From Chitinophagaceae bacterium (GTDB lineage Bacteria; Bacteroidota; Bacteroidia; Chitinophagales; Chitinophagaceae): a stretch of 64,000 nt of DNA. The stretch spans positions 1 through 64,000 of the forward strand of contig JADJLJ010000004.1 in NCBI GenBank assembly GCA_016710165.1, read 5' to 3'. Positions 62,176 through 64,000 of the stretch are shown here, in pieces (position 1 is the first letter of the stretch; the number at the start of each line of letters is the position of its first letter). The notes under the pieces were generated by a model, which saw nothing but the letters and a program-made list of their open reading frames with translations, did no database searches and was not told where the DNA came from. Position numbers and translations under genes: made by a program.

Positions 62176-64000
62176 ATGAAACAAGTAATAAATATAAACT
62201 TCCAGGGCCGGGTGGTTCCGATAGAAGTTACAGCATTCGAGTTGCTGAAAAATTATACCGAAAGCCTCAACCGGCATTTCGCCAACGAGGAAGGCAAAGA
62301 GGAGATCATCAACGACATTGAGAGCCGCATTGGTGAACTGTTCCAGGAAAGGATATCCAAGGGCGCCACCTGCATTACCGATGACGACGTGAAAGCCATC
62401 ATCAAAAGCATGGGCAACCCCGAAGATTTTGAAGCCATGGACGACGCCCCGGGCGCTTCTTCTGCCTCCTCTTCCTCTTCGCGGCAGGAGCAACAAACAA
62501 CCAGCAGCAGCACTACATCTACCGGGCATAAAAAACTGTTCCGCAACGAAAACGACAAGATACTGGGTGGTGTTTGCGGCGGCCTGGCCAACTATTTTAA
62601 CATCGACGTGGTGGTGGTGCGGATAATCTTTGTGATACTGCTGTTCTCCGGTATCGGGTTCCTGACCTATATCGTGATGTGGATAGCAGTGCCCAGCAGC
62701 AGCACCGAACAGATCGGCGGCACCCGCCGGAAACTGTTCCGTGACCCGGATGAAAAAATGATCGCCGGCGTATGCAGCGGCATCGGCAATTATTTCGGCA
62801 TCAACCCCTGGATACCAAGGGTGCTGTTCCTCCTGCCATTCCTGTCCTTCCTTTCACGCTGGGGCCACTGGGGCGGCTTCTGGGATTTTGGTGATGTGAT
62901 ACGCTTCACCTTCAGTCCTACCTCCTTAATTATATATATCATATTATGGATCGTGATACCCGAAGCATTGACCACTTCCGAAAAACTGGAAATGAAAGGG
63001 GAGAAAGTAGACCTGAATTCCATCAAGGCATCGGTGGCTGAAGAAATGAAGAGCGTGAGCAAGAGGGCCGAGAAGTTTGGAAAAGAAGCAGCCGGCACCA
63101 TCAGCGAAAAAGCAGGCGCCGTGGCAGGAGATGTAAAGAGCTTTACCAAACGGAACCGCGGCGGACTGGGTAACGTGATCGCCATGATCGCCAAGATATT
63201 CGCCTACTTCATCATCGGTTGCGTAACATTCGCCTTTGTAATGGCGCTGATCGGGATGGGCGTCTTCGCCATCGGCATCTTCCCGCTGAAGGATTATATC
63301 CTGCGCGGGCCCTGGCAGAACATCTATGCATGGGGAACCCTGCTGCTGTTCATTGCAGTGCCCATCATTGCCATCATCACCTGGCTGATCCGCAAGATCG
63401 CCCGCGTGAAAAGCAACAGCCGCATACTTGGCTGGACATTCGGCAGCCTGTGGACAATAGGATGGGTTTGCCTGACCATGCTGATCGCTACCATAACCCG
63501 TGACTTCAAATCAGCAAGCCGCCTCGAGGAAGAGCAGGTAGCATTGGTGAATCCCCAGGTAAATAAACTGGTGGTCACTTCCTCCCTGCCTTTCAGCAAA
63601 AAATATTATGGCCGCAACTGGATACGTTTTGAGCCTTTTGAGAACCTGATCGACGAGGATACCGCCTATGTACGCAACGTGTACGTGGAAATTACAAGGT
63701 CACCCAACGACAGCTTCCAGGTAACCATGAAAAGAACGGCCAGGGGCAATAGCCGGGCAGATGCCAATGACCTGGCAAACCTGATCAAATTCAGCGTAGA
63801 GCAAAAAGATTCCGTGCTGTTGCTTGAAAAAGGGATCGCCATCAACAAGACCGATAAGTTCCGTAACCAGGGTGTTGTCATCACCGTGTATGTTCCGGTA
63901 GGTAAACAGATCCGCATCAATAAAGGGATCGGCTGGCCGGTGCATATCGGCAGGGACTGGGACAGTGAATGGAATAATGACTATTACGACGGGGAGCAAA
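62176..64000 (+). CDS. PspC-domain membrane protein (partial at the right edge)
   Basis: More than 608 residues, open at the window end. The start MKQVININFQGRVVPIEVTA follows TAAAGCC. An N-terminal cytosolic helical domain (FANEEGKEEIINDIESRIGE) is followed by a Ser-rich linker near residue 95-120. Two PspC domains come next, each with KxxxGVCGG/CSGxxNYF: KILGGVCGGLANYFNIDVVV near 133 and KMIAGVCSGIGNYFGINPWI near 195. Membrane helices and a coiled-coil follow (EEMKSVSKRAEKFGKEAAGT), then further helices near 340-440 and a beta-rich C-terminal part. PspC proteins respond to inner-membrane damage. The PadR gene is its likely regulator. Confidence 0.9.
   Translation, partial: MKQVININFQGRVVPIEVTAFELLKNYTESLNRHFANEEGKEEIINDIESRIGELFQERISKGATCITDDDVKAIIKSMGNPEDFEAMDDAPGASSASSSSSRQEQQTTSSSTTSTGHKKLFRNENDKILGGVCGGLANYFNIDVVVVRIIFVILLFSGIGFLTYIVMWIAVPSSSTEQIGGTRRKLFRDPDEKMIAGVCSGIGNYFGINPWIPRVLFLLPFLSFLSRWGHWGGFWDFGDVIRFTFSPTSLIIYIILWIVIPEALTTSEKLEMKGEKVDLNSIKASVAEEMKSVSKRAEKFGKEAAGTISEKAGAVAGDVKSFTKRNRGGLGNVIAMIAKIFAYFIIGCVTFAFVMALIGMGVFAIGIFPLKDYILRGPWQNIYAWGTLLLFIAVPIIAIITWLIRKIARVKSNSRILGWTFGSLWTIGWVCLTMLIATITRDFKSASRLEEEQVALVNPQVNKLVVTSSLPFSKKYYGRNWIRFEPFENLIDEDTAYVRNVYVEITRSPNDSFQVTMKRTARGNSRADANDLANLIKFSVEQKDSVLLLEKGIAINKTDKFRNQGVVITVYVPVGKQIRINKGIGWPVHIGRDWDSEWNNDYYDGEQ

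Overview
The window looks like chromosome from a member of the Bacteroidota, most probably the Chitinophagaceae or a close relative. Pointers are a TonB-dependent receptor with a carboxypeptidase-regulatory-like N-terminus, Rho with a long charged insert after its N-terminal domain, IPExxxVDY, DUF2007 and DUF1295 proteins, GH95 and GH18 enzymes, few Shine-Dalgarno sequences and a recurring TAAAGCC-ATG start context, and promoter-like pairs of the Bacteroidota type (TTG, 19-20 nt, TAnnTTTG). The family placement is inference from gene content.

Layout. 0-7 kb is mostly minus-strand housekeeping: kdnB and kdsB (8-amino-Kdo/Kdo activation; kdsB carries a one-base frameshift), a GxxExxY protein, an SH3 protein, a DUF2007/prohibitin-like pair and dnaN. 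7-17 kb is a plus-strand cassette of four exported proteins: two paralogous proteins at the ends, a 1850-residue cysteine-rich PKD protein and an outer-membrane barrel. 17-28 kb holds L-serine dehydratase, a DPP4-type peptidase, a GH95 fucosidase, recX, a TonB-dependent receptor and an MtfA-type peptidase. 28-36 kb has an acyltransferase, fhs, a decayed START-domain copy, two membrane proteins, a class V aminotransferase, the intact START protein and small unknowns. 36-39.7 kb is a small accessory patch: an ORF6N gene between direct repeats, then an A+T-rich two-gene unit of a MazG-like pyrophosphohydrolase and a PD-(D/E)XK-DUF2075 helicase. 39.7-47.5 kb carries a NlpC/P60-like hydrolase, a GH18 chitinase, a beta-carbonic-anhydrase homologue lacking the catalytic Arg, NhaD, tRNA-Val and asnS. 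47.8-60.5 kb carries rho, the selenium pair mnmH and selD around an exported protein, a pterin dehydratase, an M28 peptidase, feoB, a cupin and a lipoprotein. The end has a long repeat-rich leader and a padR-pspC pair that runs off the window.

The second layer is repeats. At least six families of intergenic palindromes are present: CACAGAT units; GGATAC units; CGGTTCGTG/CACAAACCG hairpins; GAACAAGG units; a MITE-like element with 8-bp target duplication; and CCCCTCTCC hairpins. Two palindromes lie in frame inside mnmH, where they add peptide segments to the enzyme.

The best candidates for something undescribed are the MazG/DUF2075 unit as a possible defence module, the four-gene surface cassette, and the coding-sequence palindromes of mnmH.
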